Shown one piece after another: positions 50,907-60,325 of a stretch of DNA of 64,000 bases. The notes under the pieces were generated by a model. It was not told the origin of the DNA. It saw only the letters and a program-made list of their open reading frames with translations, and did no database searches. The DNA comes from JARBUG01 sp035628915. GTDB taxonomy: Bacteria; Bacillota; Sulfobacillia; Symbiobacteriales; Symbiobacteriaceae. Positions within the stretch are counted from its first letter, which is position 1. Every line of letters begins with the position of its first letter. The stretch is taken from the NCBI GenBank assembly GCA_035628915.1, contig DASPIW010000061.1, positions 216,370 through 280,369 on the forward strand, in the 5' to 3' direction. The position numbers and the translations under genes were made by a program.

Positions 50907-51947
50907 TTACTTCGTGATGACGTCCTGCCACTGGCTGAGAATCTCCGTGCGCTTGGCGGAGACCCAGGGCATATCGATGGTGACCAGCTTGATTTCACCG
51001 AGCGGCTTGAGCCCAACGGGGGGCGCCACGTCGGTTCGGGCCGGGCGCAGGCCCAGCTTGGCCGCCAGCTCCTGGCCGGTCTTGCTGAACATGAAGTCCA
51101 TGAACTTGCGGGCGTTCTGCGGGTGCTTGGCGCCCTTGATGACTGCCAGCGAGTCCGGAATGGTTGCCGTGCCTTCGGCGGGGTAGACCATGGCAATCGG
51201 GCCGCCGGCCTTGGCGTACTTCCAGACCGAGCTCTCGATGGTCAGGGCGATGGCGTATTCGCCGTCGTTGACACCCTTGGGCGGCAGGCTCGAGGAGCCG
51301 AGCACCTTGGCGTTCTTGACCACGCCCTGGACCGTCTGCCAGCCCTGGCCGCCGGTCTCCTTGCCAAAGAGGGTCAGCATATTAACGACCTGGACAAAGG
51401 CAGTGCCGCTCTTATTGGCATCCGCCATTGCCAGCTTATCCTTCCACTTGGGGTCCAAAAGGTCCTTCCAGCCCTGTGGGGCGTCGGCCTCTTTGACCAG
51501 GTTCTTATTGTACGCGATCACCATGGGGAGCGCGTTGTAGCCGTACCAGATGTTGTCGGGCGACTTGAGGCTGGCGGGGATGGCGGCGTCATCCTTGACC
51601 TTGTAGGCTTCAAAGAACTCGCGGTAGGCCTCGTAGGACTCGGCGCCGCCGCCGAGCATCACGTCACCCTGCGGGCCGGCTGCTTCCGCCTTGATGCGGT
51701 TCAGCATTTCTCCGGTGCCGGCGAAGACGGTGTCGACTGCAATGCCCGTCTCCTTGGTGAACGCTTCAGCGATGGGGTTGTACAGGTCGGCGCCAAAGGA
51801 AGTATAGAGAGTCAGCCGCTTCTCTTCTTCCTTGGGCGCGGCGGGTGCCGCAGGCGCGGGCTCCTGCGGTTTGGTGGAGGCGCATCCGGTGGCCAGGACC
51901 ATGGCGGCGAGCAGGCCGGCCATCCATTTGAGAGCGATGTTGCGCAC
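50907..51947 (-). CDS. Iron-type ABC substrate-binding lipoprotein
   Basis: This 346-residue protein has a lipoprotein signal ending in V-L-A-T-G-C. An Ala/Pro/Glu-rich linker is followed by an FbpA/AfuA-type domain (LTLYTSFGADLYNPIAEAFT, GDVMLGGGAESYEAYREFFE, KHPQNARKFMDFMFSKTGQ). Such proteins bind ferric iron or small organic anions such as 2-aminoethylphosphonate; the ligand is not certain. GTG 51947 has AGGAGGATG upstream. I saw no convincing Fur box in the leader. It is the first gene of a three-gene importer operon. Confidence 0.87.
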   Translation of the reverse strand: MRNIALKWMAGLLAAMVLATGCASTKPQEPAPAAPAAPKEEEKRLTLYTSFGADLYNPIAEAFTKETGIAVDTVFAGTGEMLNRIKAEAAGPQGDVMLGGGAESYEAYREFFEAYKVKDDAAIPASLKSPDNIWYGYNALPMVIAYNKNLVKEADAPQGWKDLLDPKWKDKLAMADANKSGTAFVQVVNMLTLFGKETGGQGWQTVQGVVKNAKVLGSSSLPPKGVNDGEYAIALTIESSVWKYAKAGGPIAMVYPAEGTATIPDSLAVIKGAKHPQNARKFMDFMFSKTGQELAAKLGLRPARTDVAPPVGLKPLGEIKLVTIDMPWVSAKRTEILSQWQDVITK

Positions 51948-52054
51948 GTTTGTTCATCCTCCTGAGAATTGGACTCATCGGTGATAAGTGTGCAGGATGG
52001 ACCCATCCATTTCAACAGCCAATTCCCGAATGGATTGGATGGATATCACCAAAA

Positions 52055-52087
52055 AAGATCCGTCCCCCGCTGCGGGGGGCGGATCTT
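52055..52087 (-). terminator. Terminator of the Hcp-like gene
   Basis: AAGATCCG and CGGATCTT form the base of a stem with a C5/G5 top. On the minus strand it is followed by TTTTTTGG (the plus strand has an A-run at 52051-52056), a classical intrinsic terminator 42 bp past the stop. Confidence 0.85.
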
Positions 52088-52128
52088 GTGTGGCGCCGGC
52101 AGTGCGGGGGCGGACCGGGTTCGTGCGG

Positions 52129-52683
52129 TTACTTGCGCTGGATTCCCTTGCCGTCGTCCGCGTATTTGATGTTACCGTCATGGTACGTCCAGGCGATGGA
52201 CCTGAAGGTGAACGAGATCTCCTCCAGCGGCGGGTCGCTTGATGAGGCCGGCTCAATGGTGCTGGGGACCCACATCTGGTAGCCGGTGATCAGGGCTTCC
52301 TTCAATTCGACGGTGAAGAACTGCTCGGTCGTGCCGTCACCGGTGGGGTTGGGCCGGAAGAACTTGAACGTGGCCTCCACGTTCCCGCGTTCCACCAGAG
52401 CTTTGATCAGCAGGGGCGTTGACTTATCAATCCGCTTGACGCATTTGAAGACCTCGTATTGCCGACCTTTCTCAGTGGAGACGATGGCCTGCTCCACGGA
52501 GACGCATTCAATGCTGCCCGCCCGGCCCAGCGACTGCTGGGTCGAATCCCCCTGAATAGCCGCACCGTCGACCTTGAGATATAAGTGTACAGTTTCGGCG
52601 GCGAAAGCGGTGGCGACCCCCAGCATGGCCGTCAGCATCAGCACGGCGAAACACAGGAGCCCACGCTTGCTCCAGCGGATCAT
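52129..52683 (-). CDS. Secreted Hcp-fold (type VI secretion tube-like) protein
   Basis: This 184-residue protein has a Sec signal peptide (LLCFAVLMLTAMLGVATAFA) followed by an Hcp1-type beta barrel: VHLYLKVDGAAIQGDST, a glycine turn GSIECVSVEQ, KRIDKSTPLLIKAL, and the final EEISFTFRSIAWTY. In Proteobacteria this fold builds the type VI secretion tube. Here there are no other type VI genes and the organism appears Gram-positive. A signal peptide is also foreign to true Hcp. ATG 52683 is preferred over GTG 52692 because GAGGTGAG precedes it. It is monocistronic. Confidence 0.78.
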   Translation of the reverse strand: MIRWSKRGLLCFAVLMLTAMLGVATAFAAETVHLYLKVDGAAIQGDSTQQSLGRAGSIECVSVEQAIVSTEKGRQYEVFKCVKRIDKSTPLLIKALVERGNVEATFKFFRPNPTGDGTTEQFFTVELKEALITGYQMWVPSTIEPASSSDPPLEEISFTFRSIAWTYHDGNIKYADDGKGIQRK

Positions 52684-52841
52684 GGCACTCACCTCATATC
52701 CTTATCCGGATATTTCAATTGTACCATGGCAGGTGGAACGTTCCCTTAAAGTTCATGTAAATGCGGCGTTTCGTACCTGGCCGGAGCGATGGGAGGTGCA
52801 GCACCCCGCACTGTGCTGATCGGACACTACAACCTGTCGGA

Positions 52842-53046
52842 AGGGAACACCATCCCGGCGGAAGTGAGCATCATCCCATCGGAAGGGAACATCATCCCAT
52901 CGGAAGTGAGCACCATCCCAGCGGAAGTGAACATCATCCCGGCCGAAGTGACCATCATCCCATCGGAAGTGAGCGCCATCCCGACGGAAGTGAACATCAT
53001 CCCGGCGGAAGTGAGCATCATCCCATCGGAAGTGAACAGCACCCTG
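52842..53046. repeat. 21-bp minisatellite, about ten units
   Basis: Near-identical 21-bp units run head to tail, each of the form GGAAGTGAGCATCATCCCATC with small changes. All units keep a multiple-of-three length, so heptapeptide repeats are open in several frames, for example (I-I-P-S-E-V-N/S) on the plus strand from 52789. It lies between the Hcp-like gene and the tRNA cluster. The plus frame at 52789-53049 (86 codons) could be expressed, but I see no ribosome site for it. Confidence 0.85.
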
Positions 53047-53110
53047 TAGGAAGTGGATGGCAATTGAAGGCCCGGCGCAACGAATGCGCCGGGCCTTTCT
53101 GCTACAGACT

Positions 53111-53202
<92 letters not shown>

Positions 53203-53217
53203 GTGGTAGAAAGAAAA

Positions 53218-53293
53218 TGGTGGAGCTAAGGGGATTCGAACCCCTGACCTCGTGGGTGCGATCCACGCGCTCTCCCAACTGAGCTATAGCCCC
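53218..53293 (-). tRNA. tRNA-Ala (CGC)
   Basis: The acceptor GGGGCTA pairs with TAGCTCC and includes the G3-U70 pair that marks alanine tRNAs. The anticodon loop ATCGCAC gives CGC. CCA is encoded; 76 nt. Confidence 0.95.
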
Positions 53294-53302
53294 CTGTGAA
53301 AT

Positions 53303-53378
53303 TGGCGCGCCCGGCAGGATTCGAACCTACGACCCCTTGATTCGTAGTCAAGTACTCTATCCACTGAGCTACGGGCGC
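53303..53378 (-). tRNA. tRNA-Arg (ACG)
   Basis: It begins GCGCCCGTAGCTCAG. The anticodon stem CTTGA/TCAAG encloses loop CTACGAA, anticodon ACG. CCA is encoded; 76 nt. Confidence 0.95.
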
Positions 53379-53390
53379 ACAAAGATTCGA

Positions 53391-53473
53391 TGGTGTCGGA
53401 GGCGGGACTTGAACCCGCACGGTTGCCCATACGCCCCTCAAACGTACGCGTCTGCCAGTTCCGCCACTCCGAC
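53391..53473 (-). tRNA. tRNA-Leu (GAG)
   Basis: It begins GTCGGAGTGGCGGAA. Anticodon loop TTGAGGG gives GAG. The variable arm and encoded CCA fit a leucine tRNA. It is the first tRNA of the leftward cluster Leu-Arg-Ala-Ser. Confidence 0.93.
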
Positions 53474-53505
53474 AAGAGTGAGTCAGCAAGCGTTATATTA
53501 CTACA

Positions 53506-53532
53506 GTCGGGCGCTTTTCGCAAGCGCCCGAC
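53506..53532 (-). terminator. Hairpin between the RCC1 gene and the tRNA cluster
   Basis: GTCGGGCGCTT pairs perfectly with AAGCGCCCGAC around TTCGC, 36 bp past the RCC1-protein stop. The following TGTAGTAATATA lacks a T-run but may hold the tRNA promoter -10. Confidence 0.6.
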
Positions 53533-53567
53533 CCGAAGTAGTTATTGTGTGAACTGAGGGGCGCCCC

Positions 53568-56500
53568 TCAGCGCACGCTGAAATCAAAGACGTTCGATTC
53601 CACGCTGCCCGGATTGATGACCTGGGCAGTCCAGGCCGCCACCTCAGCGGTGAAATTGGCGTAGATGCGAATTTCCGCGGCGGATATGAACTTTGTGCGC
53701 TCGGCGGGAATCCAGAACGGCACCCCAAGACTGGTCAGTTTGACCTGCGCGCCCGGGACAAAGCCGCTGCCCCTGACGGCAGCCCACTGCAGGCCGTTGC
53801 GGGCCGGCACCGGGAAGGCGGCTGGATCCACCCCGGTCTGTACCTCCCCCACCTTCCAGCCTTCATGCTCGCTCATGGTACGGGCCATCGCCGCCAGCTG
53901 GTCGGCGGTCAAACTCGCCATCGGGGTCTGCCGCGCGAAGCCGGTCCTGGTCACCACGTAACGGATATAGGCTTCCGTATCGTTGCCGTCGGTCTCCGGC
54001 GCCCACCTGCCGATGGCCCCTTCTATGGTCCGGAAATGATACGTCGGACCGGTCAGCAAGGCGATCATCGCCTGCCAGCCCATCTGCTCGGTCGGGAAGA
54101 CGGCCATCTCGTTGTTGATGCCGATGGCGCCGTGCTCAGCGGCCCACGTGCCGCCTCTGATGTTGCCCGGGTTGTTGTTGCGCCACGACTTGGTGCCGTT
54201 GACCTTGCAGGTGCCGTCAGGGTAACAGACCTTCATGCCATGATCGAAGGAGACCGACCCGTATGGGCTGACTCCGGCAATCCGCGGCGACGGGCTGCCC
54301 GCGGCGGGCGGAGCCGGGGCCGCAGCCGGAGGCTGCGCCGGGTTTGACCCGGTACCGAACTCCGCAAACGACTCGGCCAGGCGGTCGATGACCTGGGTCT
54401 CAACCAAGTAGACGCCCGCCCGGTTCAGGTAGAGTATCAGTTCCGTCCGAAACTCCTCGGTCTTGACGAACCGGGCGATCCAGAAGGCGACATCCGGCAA
54501 GGCGTTCGGGTCATCGCTCAGCAGATTAAGGTCGATGTGCAGGCGCTGGAGCAGTACCTTCGAGACAGCAGCGGAAAGCAGGTCCTCTGTCAGGGCCTGG
54601 TTCGCCTGCTCTGTCCCCCAAGCATACTTGTTGACAGCATAGTCGGTTCCCCTGGTGATCCAGTCGACCACGGCGGCCGCCTTCGGTGACCTGACTGCCA
54701 GCCCGAACCCAAGCGCCTCCACACTTCCCGTATAGAGGGCCACGGCGGCCTGCCGGGTGATCGACACGCCGGATTCGGCGATTTCGAGGGCGCCACGCAG
54801 CAGCGCCTGGGAGGTGGAGTAGAGGGCACTGGCCTTCTGATAGTGCTGCCGGGCGGCCGCGACATCCCCGCCGTCCAGGGCCCCGCGGGCCGTAAGCAGT
54901 TCGTCGCGCGCCAGTCGCCGGTCCTTCATGGCCAGATCGACCAGGTTGTTGTACTTCGCCAGGTGGCGGGAGAGCCAGAGCGAGACCTTCGCACGCCAAT
55001 CATCGGTCAGCAGGACCGGGTCTTCCTGCACAGCCTTGAGCAGATCCTCAATACCGGTGCGCAGGTGAGTATTCTGTTCCGTCCCTGCCGCCGTGGCAAA
55101 GCGCCGGGGCTGGGCGGCCGGGCCATGCGCCTCGCCGTGAATGGCGGTCACCCGCCAGTAAACGTGCGCTCCCGGCGGCCCGTCAACGATCATCGACGTC
55201 CCGGCGGTCCAGTGGCTTACCACCATCTCCTGGAAGGCTGCATCCCGGGCCGCCTCCACCAGATATCCGGTGCTGCCGGCAACCTCCTGCCACGCCAGCG
55301 TCACGGCGGTGGGGAGTCCGGTCGCCCCGTCGGCGGGCGAGACGAGCACAGGCTGCCCCGGCGTCTGCGCCCCGGCTGCCCCGGGCTGGCGAGGCGTAGT
55401 CGAATAGCTCACGGGATTGGCGGTGCCAATCTGGTGGATCAGATCAGCCGCCCGGCCCGGGATTGCGAAGCTGTCCTGATCCGGGATCTCCTCGATCAGG
55501 CCCGAATCCCGGTACAACTCGAGGATGCGCACCCAGAAGCGGGCCCGGCGCTCCAGGCGGTGGGAGATCTCATCGATCCGGACCGCCGCATCCTGCACAT
55601 CGACTTTCAGTTGTTCGGCAGCAGGACAGGCCGGGCGGTAGCGCGCGAGGACCCGCCAGACGCTCGCGATGCCGTGGAGCGCGTTATTGGGATCGGCGGG
55701 CCAGAACGGCTCCCGCTGCCCGGCTTCCGCCTGCAGGTCAAGCTCCAGTTCACGAATGGGTGTCGCCTCGACGGCGGCGGCTTCCCGCCGGAGGGCGCCG
55801 GCCAATTCTTCGTCGCCGCAGGCACCGGCATCGGCATAGCGGTTGATGCTCCGCGTCAGGGCCCGGAGGACTTCCACAGCCGCTTCGGCGGCGGGGCGCG
55901 TCTCCCGGATCTCCCGGCGGTTCGCTTCCCGTTGCTCCTGAAAAGCGGGGTCAAACTGCGGCACGGGCGGCGCCGGCGGCGGGGGAATCTCGGGCGCAAG
56001 GGGCGCCCCGGCCCCGGCAGTCGCGGGCAGACTTGCCGGCTGCGGCTGCACATCCGCCAGTTCGGCTGCCAGGGCAGCCCTCGCCTGCTCCAAAGCGGCC
56101 CCGGCCGCGGTCAGCCCGGCTTCCGCAGCCGATAGCTCCGCCGCCAATCCCTGGGCCCTGGGCAAGATGCTGTTCGCCCGCTCCCAGTCGTTGTAGCGTC
56201 GCTGAAAGTCGCCGGAATCCGGCGCATCGGTTCCGAGGAGTTGGAGGGCGAACGCCGCCCCAACGGCCTTGCCACTGTATGTCACAATCGCCCGCCGGCA
56301 TTCCAGCTCCGCCGCCGCCTTCTCCATCGCGAGGAGCGCTTTGAGCTGGGGCGGTCTGGTCCGGTTCTCGGTGAGCGCGGCAAGCCAGCGGCCGCTGTCC
56401 GGCACGGCCGCGGCGCACTGCTGGGAATACTCATCGGCATAGCGTCTGAACTGATTCATGGCGGACCGCAGGTCATCCGGGCGCCCGCCCCGCAGCAGGT

Positions 56501-57863
56501 CGCCCACCATCAGCATCGATTCGCGCAGCGACAGGTCGTTGGCCAGGGCATGGAGGTACCGGTCAAGCGCCTGCCGGTAGCTCTGGTACCGGACGATGTA
56601 CCCGGCGAGCGCGGCGGGCTCCACTGCAGGTGCAGCCGGCGCCGGCGGCACCGGCTGGGTGGGCGGCGCGGCTTGGGCCGCGCCCGCCAGCCCCTCCACC
56701 CGCCCCGGCTTGGTACGGCGGTCGGTGCTGCCGTCGCCCAGCTGGCCGTGGGCGTTCTGCCCCCAGGTCCAGACGGAGCCGTCACGCCGCACCGCCACGG
56801 AGAAGGACTGGCCCGCCCCAATCTGCACCACGTCGCGCAGCCCCGCCACGCGGGCCGCGGAGGTGCGGCTGTCGGTGCTCCCGTCGCCCAACTGGCCCTG
56901 CGAGTTGCCGCCCCAGGTCCAGACGGTGCCGTCGCTGCGCAGGGCCAGGGAATGGCTGTACCCCGCAGCGATGGCCGTCACCTTGGTCAGCCCCGGCACC
57001 TGCGCGGGTGTGCGGACCGGAGAGCCCGAGGTGCTCCCGTTGCCGAACTGGCCGTCCGTATTGTAGCCCCAGGCCCACACGGTGCCGTCCGACCGGAGGG
57101 CAATGGTATGGCTGGCGCCCGTGGCGACGGCGGTCACCTCACTCAGGCCCGTCACCTGTACGGGGGTGGCGGCGAGTTCCACGGTGGTGCCGTCGCCGAG
57201 GAGGCCCCCAAACTGGCCGTTCTCACCCCAGGCCCAGAGGGTGCCGTCAGACTTGAGCGCGTATGTACGGCCGGCGATGGCGCTGGCGAAGATCGCCTTC
57301 ACCCCGGTCAGACCGGTGACCGGCACCGGAGTGAGTGACATGGCAGACGGCCCGGAATCCCCGTTGCCCAGGCCGCCGTAGCCGCCGTAGCCCCAGGTCC
57401 ACACGGTGCCGTCCGACTTCAGCGCGGCAGCATGCAGTACCCCGGCCGCAATGGCCTTCACGCCGGTGAGCCCCTGTACCGGTACGGGCTTGCTGCTGTG
57501 TGCGGTGCTCCCGTTGCCCAATTGCCCGTAGGAGTTGTCGCCCCACGCCCAGACCGTGCCGTCGGCCTTGAGGGCCAGCGTCTTGTGACCGCCCGCGGCG
57601 ATGGCCTTCACTCCGGTGAGATCCATCACGGGCACGGGAGTGCCGGAATCGACGGTGGTGTCGTTGCCGAGCCCGCCAAAGTAATTCTGGCCCCAGGCCC
57701 AGACGGTGCCGTCCGCCTTCAGCAGTGCGGTATGCTCCCAGCCCTGGGCCGCCTGCGGGCTGGCGCCGGCGTGGGCCCGCCCCGGGCTGACCAGGGGAAG
57801 CAGCAGGCAGATGGTCACGGCGAAGGCCAGGAGTCTTCCGCGGCGATTGAACAACTGCATCAC
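53568..57863 (-). CDS. Giant secreted RCC1-repeat protein with lysozyme-like C-terminal module
   Basis: This 1431-residue mosaic has a signal peptide (LLAFAVTICLLLPLVSPG). Seven to eight RCC1 repeats follow (residues about 35-400; units such as TGVKAIAAGGHKTLALKADG and TVWAWGDNSYGQLGN), forming a propeller. A coiled-coil-rich region (about 420-830), a fibronectin-III-like module (PVLVSPADGATGLPTAVTLA), a second helical region, and then a module with SWRNNNPGNIRGG (about 1225-1350) come next. That module resembles phage structural-lysozyme/LGD-type domains that act on peptidoglycan. A final beta domain ends in VFDFSVR. Function is unknown; cell-wall remodelling or adhesion is plausible. GTG 57863/ATG 57860 follow an AAGG site. 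Confidence 0.8.
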   Translation of the reverse strand: MMQLFNRRGRLLAFAVTICLLLPLVSPGRAHAGASPQAAQGWEHTALLKADGTVWAWGQNYFGGLGNDTTVDSGTPVPVMDLTGVKAIAAGGHKTLALKADGTVWAWGDNSYGQLGNGSTAHSSKPVPVQGLTGVKAIAAGVLHAAALKSDGTVWTWGYGGYGGLGNGDSGPSAMSLTPVPVTGLTGVKAIFASAIAGRTYALKSDGTLWAWGENGQFGGLLGDGTTVELAATPVQVTGLSEVTAVATGASHTIALRSDGTVWAWGYNTDGQFGNGSTSGSPVRTPAQVPGLTKVTAIAAGYSHSLALRSDGTVWTWGGNSQGQLGDGSTDSRTSAARVAGLRDVVQIGAGQSFSVAVRRDGSVWTWGQNAHGQLGDGSTDRRTKPGRVEGLAGAAQAAPPTQPVPPAPAAPAVEPAALAGYIVRYQSYRQALDRYLHALANDLSLRESMLMVGDLLRGGRPDDLRSAMNQFRRYADEYSQQCAAAVPDSGRWLAALTENRTRPPQLKALLAMEKAAAELECRRAIVTYSGKAVGAAFALQLLGTDAPDSGDFQRRYNDWERANSILPRAQGLAAELSAAEAGLTAAGAALEQARAALAAELADVQPQPASLPATAGAGAPLAPEIPPPPAPPVPQFDPAFQEQREANRREIRETRPAAEAAVEVLRALTRSINRYADAGACGDEELAGALRREAAAVEATPIRELELDLQAEAGQREPFWPADPNNALHGIASVWRVLARYRPACPAAEQLKVDVQDAAVRIDEISHRLERRARFWVRILELYRDSGLIEEIPDQDSFAIPGRAADLIHQIGTANPVSYSTTPRQPGAAGAQTPGQPVLVSPADGATGLPTAVTLAWQEVAGSTGYLVEAARDAAFQEMVVSHWTAGTSMIVDGPPGAHVYWRVTAIHGEAHGPAAQPRRFATAAGTEQNTHLRTGIEDLLKAVQEDPVLLTDDWRAKVSLWLSRHLAKYNNLVDLAMKDRRLARDELLTARGALDGGDVAAARQHYQKASALYSTSQALLRGALEIAESGVSITRQAAVALYTGSVEALGFGLAVRSPKAAAVVDWITRGTDYAVNKYAWGTEQANQALTEDLLSAAVSKVLLQRLHIDLNLLSDDPNALPDVAFWIARFVKTEEFRTELILYLNRAGVYLVETQVIDRLAESFAEFGTGSNPAQPPAAAPAPPAAGSPSPRIAGVSPYGSVSFDHGMKVCYPDGTCKVNGTKSWRNNNPGNIRGGTWAAEHGAIGINNEMAVFPTEQMGWQAMIALLTGPTYHFRTIEGAIGRWAPETDGNDTEAYIRYVVTRTGFARQTPMASLTADQLAAMARTMSEHEGWKVGEVQTGVDPAAFPVPARNGLQWAAVRGSGFVPGAQVKLTSLGVPFWIPAERTKFISAAEIRIYANFTAEVAAWTAQVINPGSVESNVFDFSVR

Positions 57864-57918
57864 GACCTTGATATTTCACGTCTGCCTGATGATTCAACGC
57901 CGTGACAGTTCCTCCTGC

Positions 57919-59750
57919 TTAGAGCCGGCAGGCTGCCTGCTTATCCCTGCAGCAGCCGAACTCCGCGGCCGGGCGGGCATGCAGCCCTTCACGATGGCCA
58001 ATGACCACCGTTCGCTCCAAAGCCGCCACCTCCGTTCCCACAGAATCAGCGGGGCAGGGCGAGCCGGGCCCGCAGGTAGCGTTGGTCCAGGAGGCGCATG
58101 CAGTCGGGCCGCTTCCCTTCCGCCAGCGCCGTAAAATACGTGAGTTGATATAGCGGCAGGGCCGCATAGAGGGGGCTGGAGCACTCCGGCACGCCGGCGG
58201 GCAGGAACGTGACCAGATCGGCGCCGGGCAGGCCGTCCGGATCATCGGTGATGGCCCAGATCCGGACCCCGATCTCCGAGAGCGCCAGCGCCAGGCCCCT
58301 GGCCTTGGCCATGGCCGGTCCCCGCACCACCGGCAGGACGACCAGGGCGCCCGCCAGCCGGCGCAGCACGCCGTACTCCGCCGGACGGTGGCTGACCAGG
58401 GCCAGGGTCTGGTCGGCATCGGGCAGGTCAGCCCGGGCGCCCGACGCCAGATGCAGCGCCAGCGTGGTCACCACTTCCTGCCCGAACGTGCGGCCCAGTT
58501 CGGCACCGGCCTGGCTCACAAAATCGGCGACTACATCTAGCAAGCCATTGGGCACGCGCCCGGCGACATCGGCCCGGCGCAGGAGCCGCTGCAGGTAGTA
58601 ATCCAGGTCGGTCTGAATCAGCCGCTGCAGTTCCCGGGTCTGCAGACCGCTGCCCAGGCAGCCGGTCACCCGCCGGTGCAGCTCACGGTACAGATCGGGC
58701 GGTATGTAATCGTCCCGGCGCGACTCCGGGGGGCGCCCGGCAGCGGCGGGCAGATAGAGCCGGTCCTCCACCCCCACCAGCCGCTCGGCTTCCCGCACCG
58801 TCTCCCCGGCGCTCAAGTAGGCCACGGCGCTGCGCAGTTCGCCGACGTTGCCCGTGGCCCGGAAGGAGAGCAGGGCCGCCAGGGCCAACGGGCTGACCGA
58901 GATCGGAATGCCGACGCGCGACGCTTCTTCCTGCAGGAAAAGCTCGACCAGCGTAAGCCGCTCCCCCAGCGGGCGGGTCTCCAGATCCGGCAAGTTGATC
59001 ACCACCGGGAACCGGAGCGCGGGTCCTCGGAGGTGGCTCCCACCAGCGTGACGGATGCCTTGTGCGTCCCCCCCGCCCCCAGCGCCCGGTAAACCCCCCG
59101 GTCCATCAACAGAAAGAGCATCTCCTGCCCTTCCGGTGGCAGGCGGTGAATCTCGTCGAGGAAGACCAGGCCGCCTTCGCTATCTTTCAGCAGGCCCGGC
59201 ACATCCCGGTCGGCGCCAGTGAAGGCCCCGCGCACATAGCCGAAAAGCTGTGCCAGCAGCAGCTGGGGGTTGGCAGTATAATCCGCGCAGTTGAAGACGC
59301 AGAAGGGGGCGCCCGGGCGCAAGCGCCCGGCCGCGGCGGCATAGCGGTACATCGCTTCGGCCAGCCGGCTCTTGCCGGCGCCCGCGGATCCGGCGATCAG
59401 CGTCGGCAGGCCCCGGGGCGGATAGAGCGTGGCTGCCTTCGCCTGCTCGATGGCGGCCCGCAGGCTGCCCTGGGCGCCGACCAGGTCGGCGAACGGGTCG
59501 GCGCCCGGCTCGGGGCCCGGGGGCCGAAAGCGCTCGGCGGTGGCGGGCAGCGCATCGCCCGTGGCGGCGAACCGGACCGGGCGCCCGGCGGATTTGGTTG
59601 CCAGAACTTCCCGGTACAGCTCGTTCAAGTCCGCGCTGGCATTGTGGCGATGAACCCGGCAACTGCGGCCACTTCCTCTGCGGTCGCTCCGCGTGGGGCT
59701 CCCGCGGGAGCCAGCCGCAGGACCGCTTCCAGGACCTTCTGCTTTCGCAT
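57919..59750 (-). pseudogene. Decayed LevR-like sigma-54 activator with C-terminal HPr-like motif
   Basis: Four frame segments add up to one PTS-linked activator. From ATG 59750 comes a helix-turn-helix start (KQKVLEAVLRLAPAG). After a one-base loss near 59655 it continues VHRHNASADLNELYREVLATK and a AAA+ domain (GSAGAGKSRLAEAMYRYA, GYVRGAFTGADRD, GGLVFLDEIHRLPP). After a second break near 59016 comes FPVVINLPDLETRPLGERL, then PRD/EIIA-like regions (LHRRVTGCLGSGLQTREL, VVTTLALHLASGARADLP). After a third break near 58046 it ends VIGHREGLHARPAAEFG, the HPr phospho-histidine motif, truncated soon after. It can no longer make one protein. Confidence 0.75.
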
Positions 59751-59759
59751 GGCGCACGC

Positions 59760-60269
59760 CTGCGCCAATTGTGTAAGTCGTTCGACTATCGCTTCTCCAC
59801 GTTGGCGAGAAAAGCCTGTCTGTCAGAAAAGGCGATCGCCGCCCGATGTGCCGGCAGCGATGTCTGCGTCCTTGCTCTTATGTAATTGTAGGCTGCGAAT
59901 GTGAGACAAGGCTGGGGCGGAAGCCAGCCTGCCGATTCGCCTGTTTTTGGCAGACTGTGTCCGACGGTACGACGCAAACGAGCGGTGAATCCTTGGAATT
60001 GGGCGCCAGCCAGCTCAGTAAGCTGCCTGTTATCGGGCTTTTAGAGACCGGATGTCATGGTTTGGCCTGAAGAAAGGCCGTCCTGAGGGCAAAACGGCTA
60101 CTCGACCACGTTATTCGCCGACAAATTGCTTGCATCTCTCGAGCCCCTTCTACAAAGAAGCGGCGAATCCGGGAAGCCACCCCGGCTGTGACTTGAAAAG
60201 CGGCCGGTCAATAGGGCACTCGGCCCCCGACCCTGCGTACATCCTCGTCCAGACTCCGAGCGAAACAGC
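59760..60269. other. 510-bp gene-poor region
   Basis: I see no supported gene. Short plus-strand frames here (59846-60070, 60052-60348) lack ribosome sites and family-like sequence. The left end holds the upstream region of the decayed LevR-like gene. Confidence 0.45.
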
Positions 60270-60297
60270 CATCGCCGCCCACGGGAGGGCGGCGATG
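60270..60297 (-). terminator. Terminator of the DUF5317 operon
   Basis: CATCGCCGCCC pairs perfectly with GGGCGGCGATG around a 6-nt loop. On the minus strand GCTGTTTCG follows. It lies 28 bp past the stop of the tiny ORF. Confidence 0.7.
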
Positions 60298-60325
60298 CCG
60301 GCGTTCGGGGTTCGAGGGATGACCA

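Noticed and set aside
49980..51965. 661-codon plus-strand ORF
   Set aside because: Antisense to the ABC ATPase and binding-protein genes, which are unmistakable on the minus strand.
51948..52060. Fur box upstream of the iron-type binding protein gene
   Set aside because: I looked for a GATAATGATTATC-like palindrome and found only scattered partial matches.
54843..57338. Plus-strand ORFs of 430 and 365 codons over the RCC1 gene
   Set aside because: Shadows of the repetitive GC-rich minus-strand gene.
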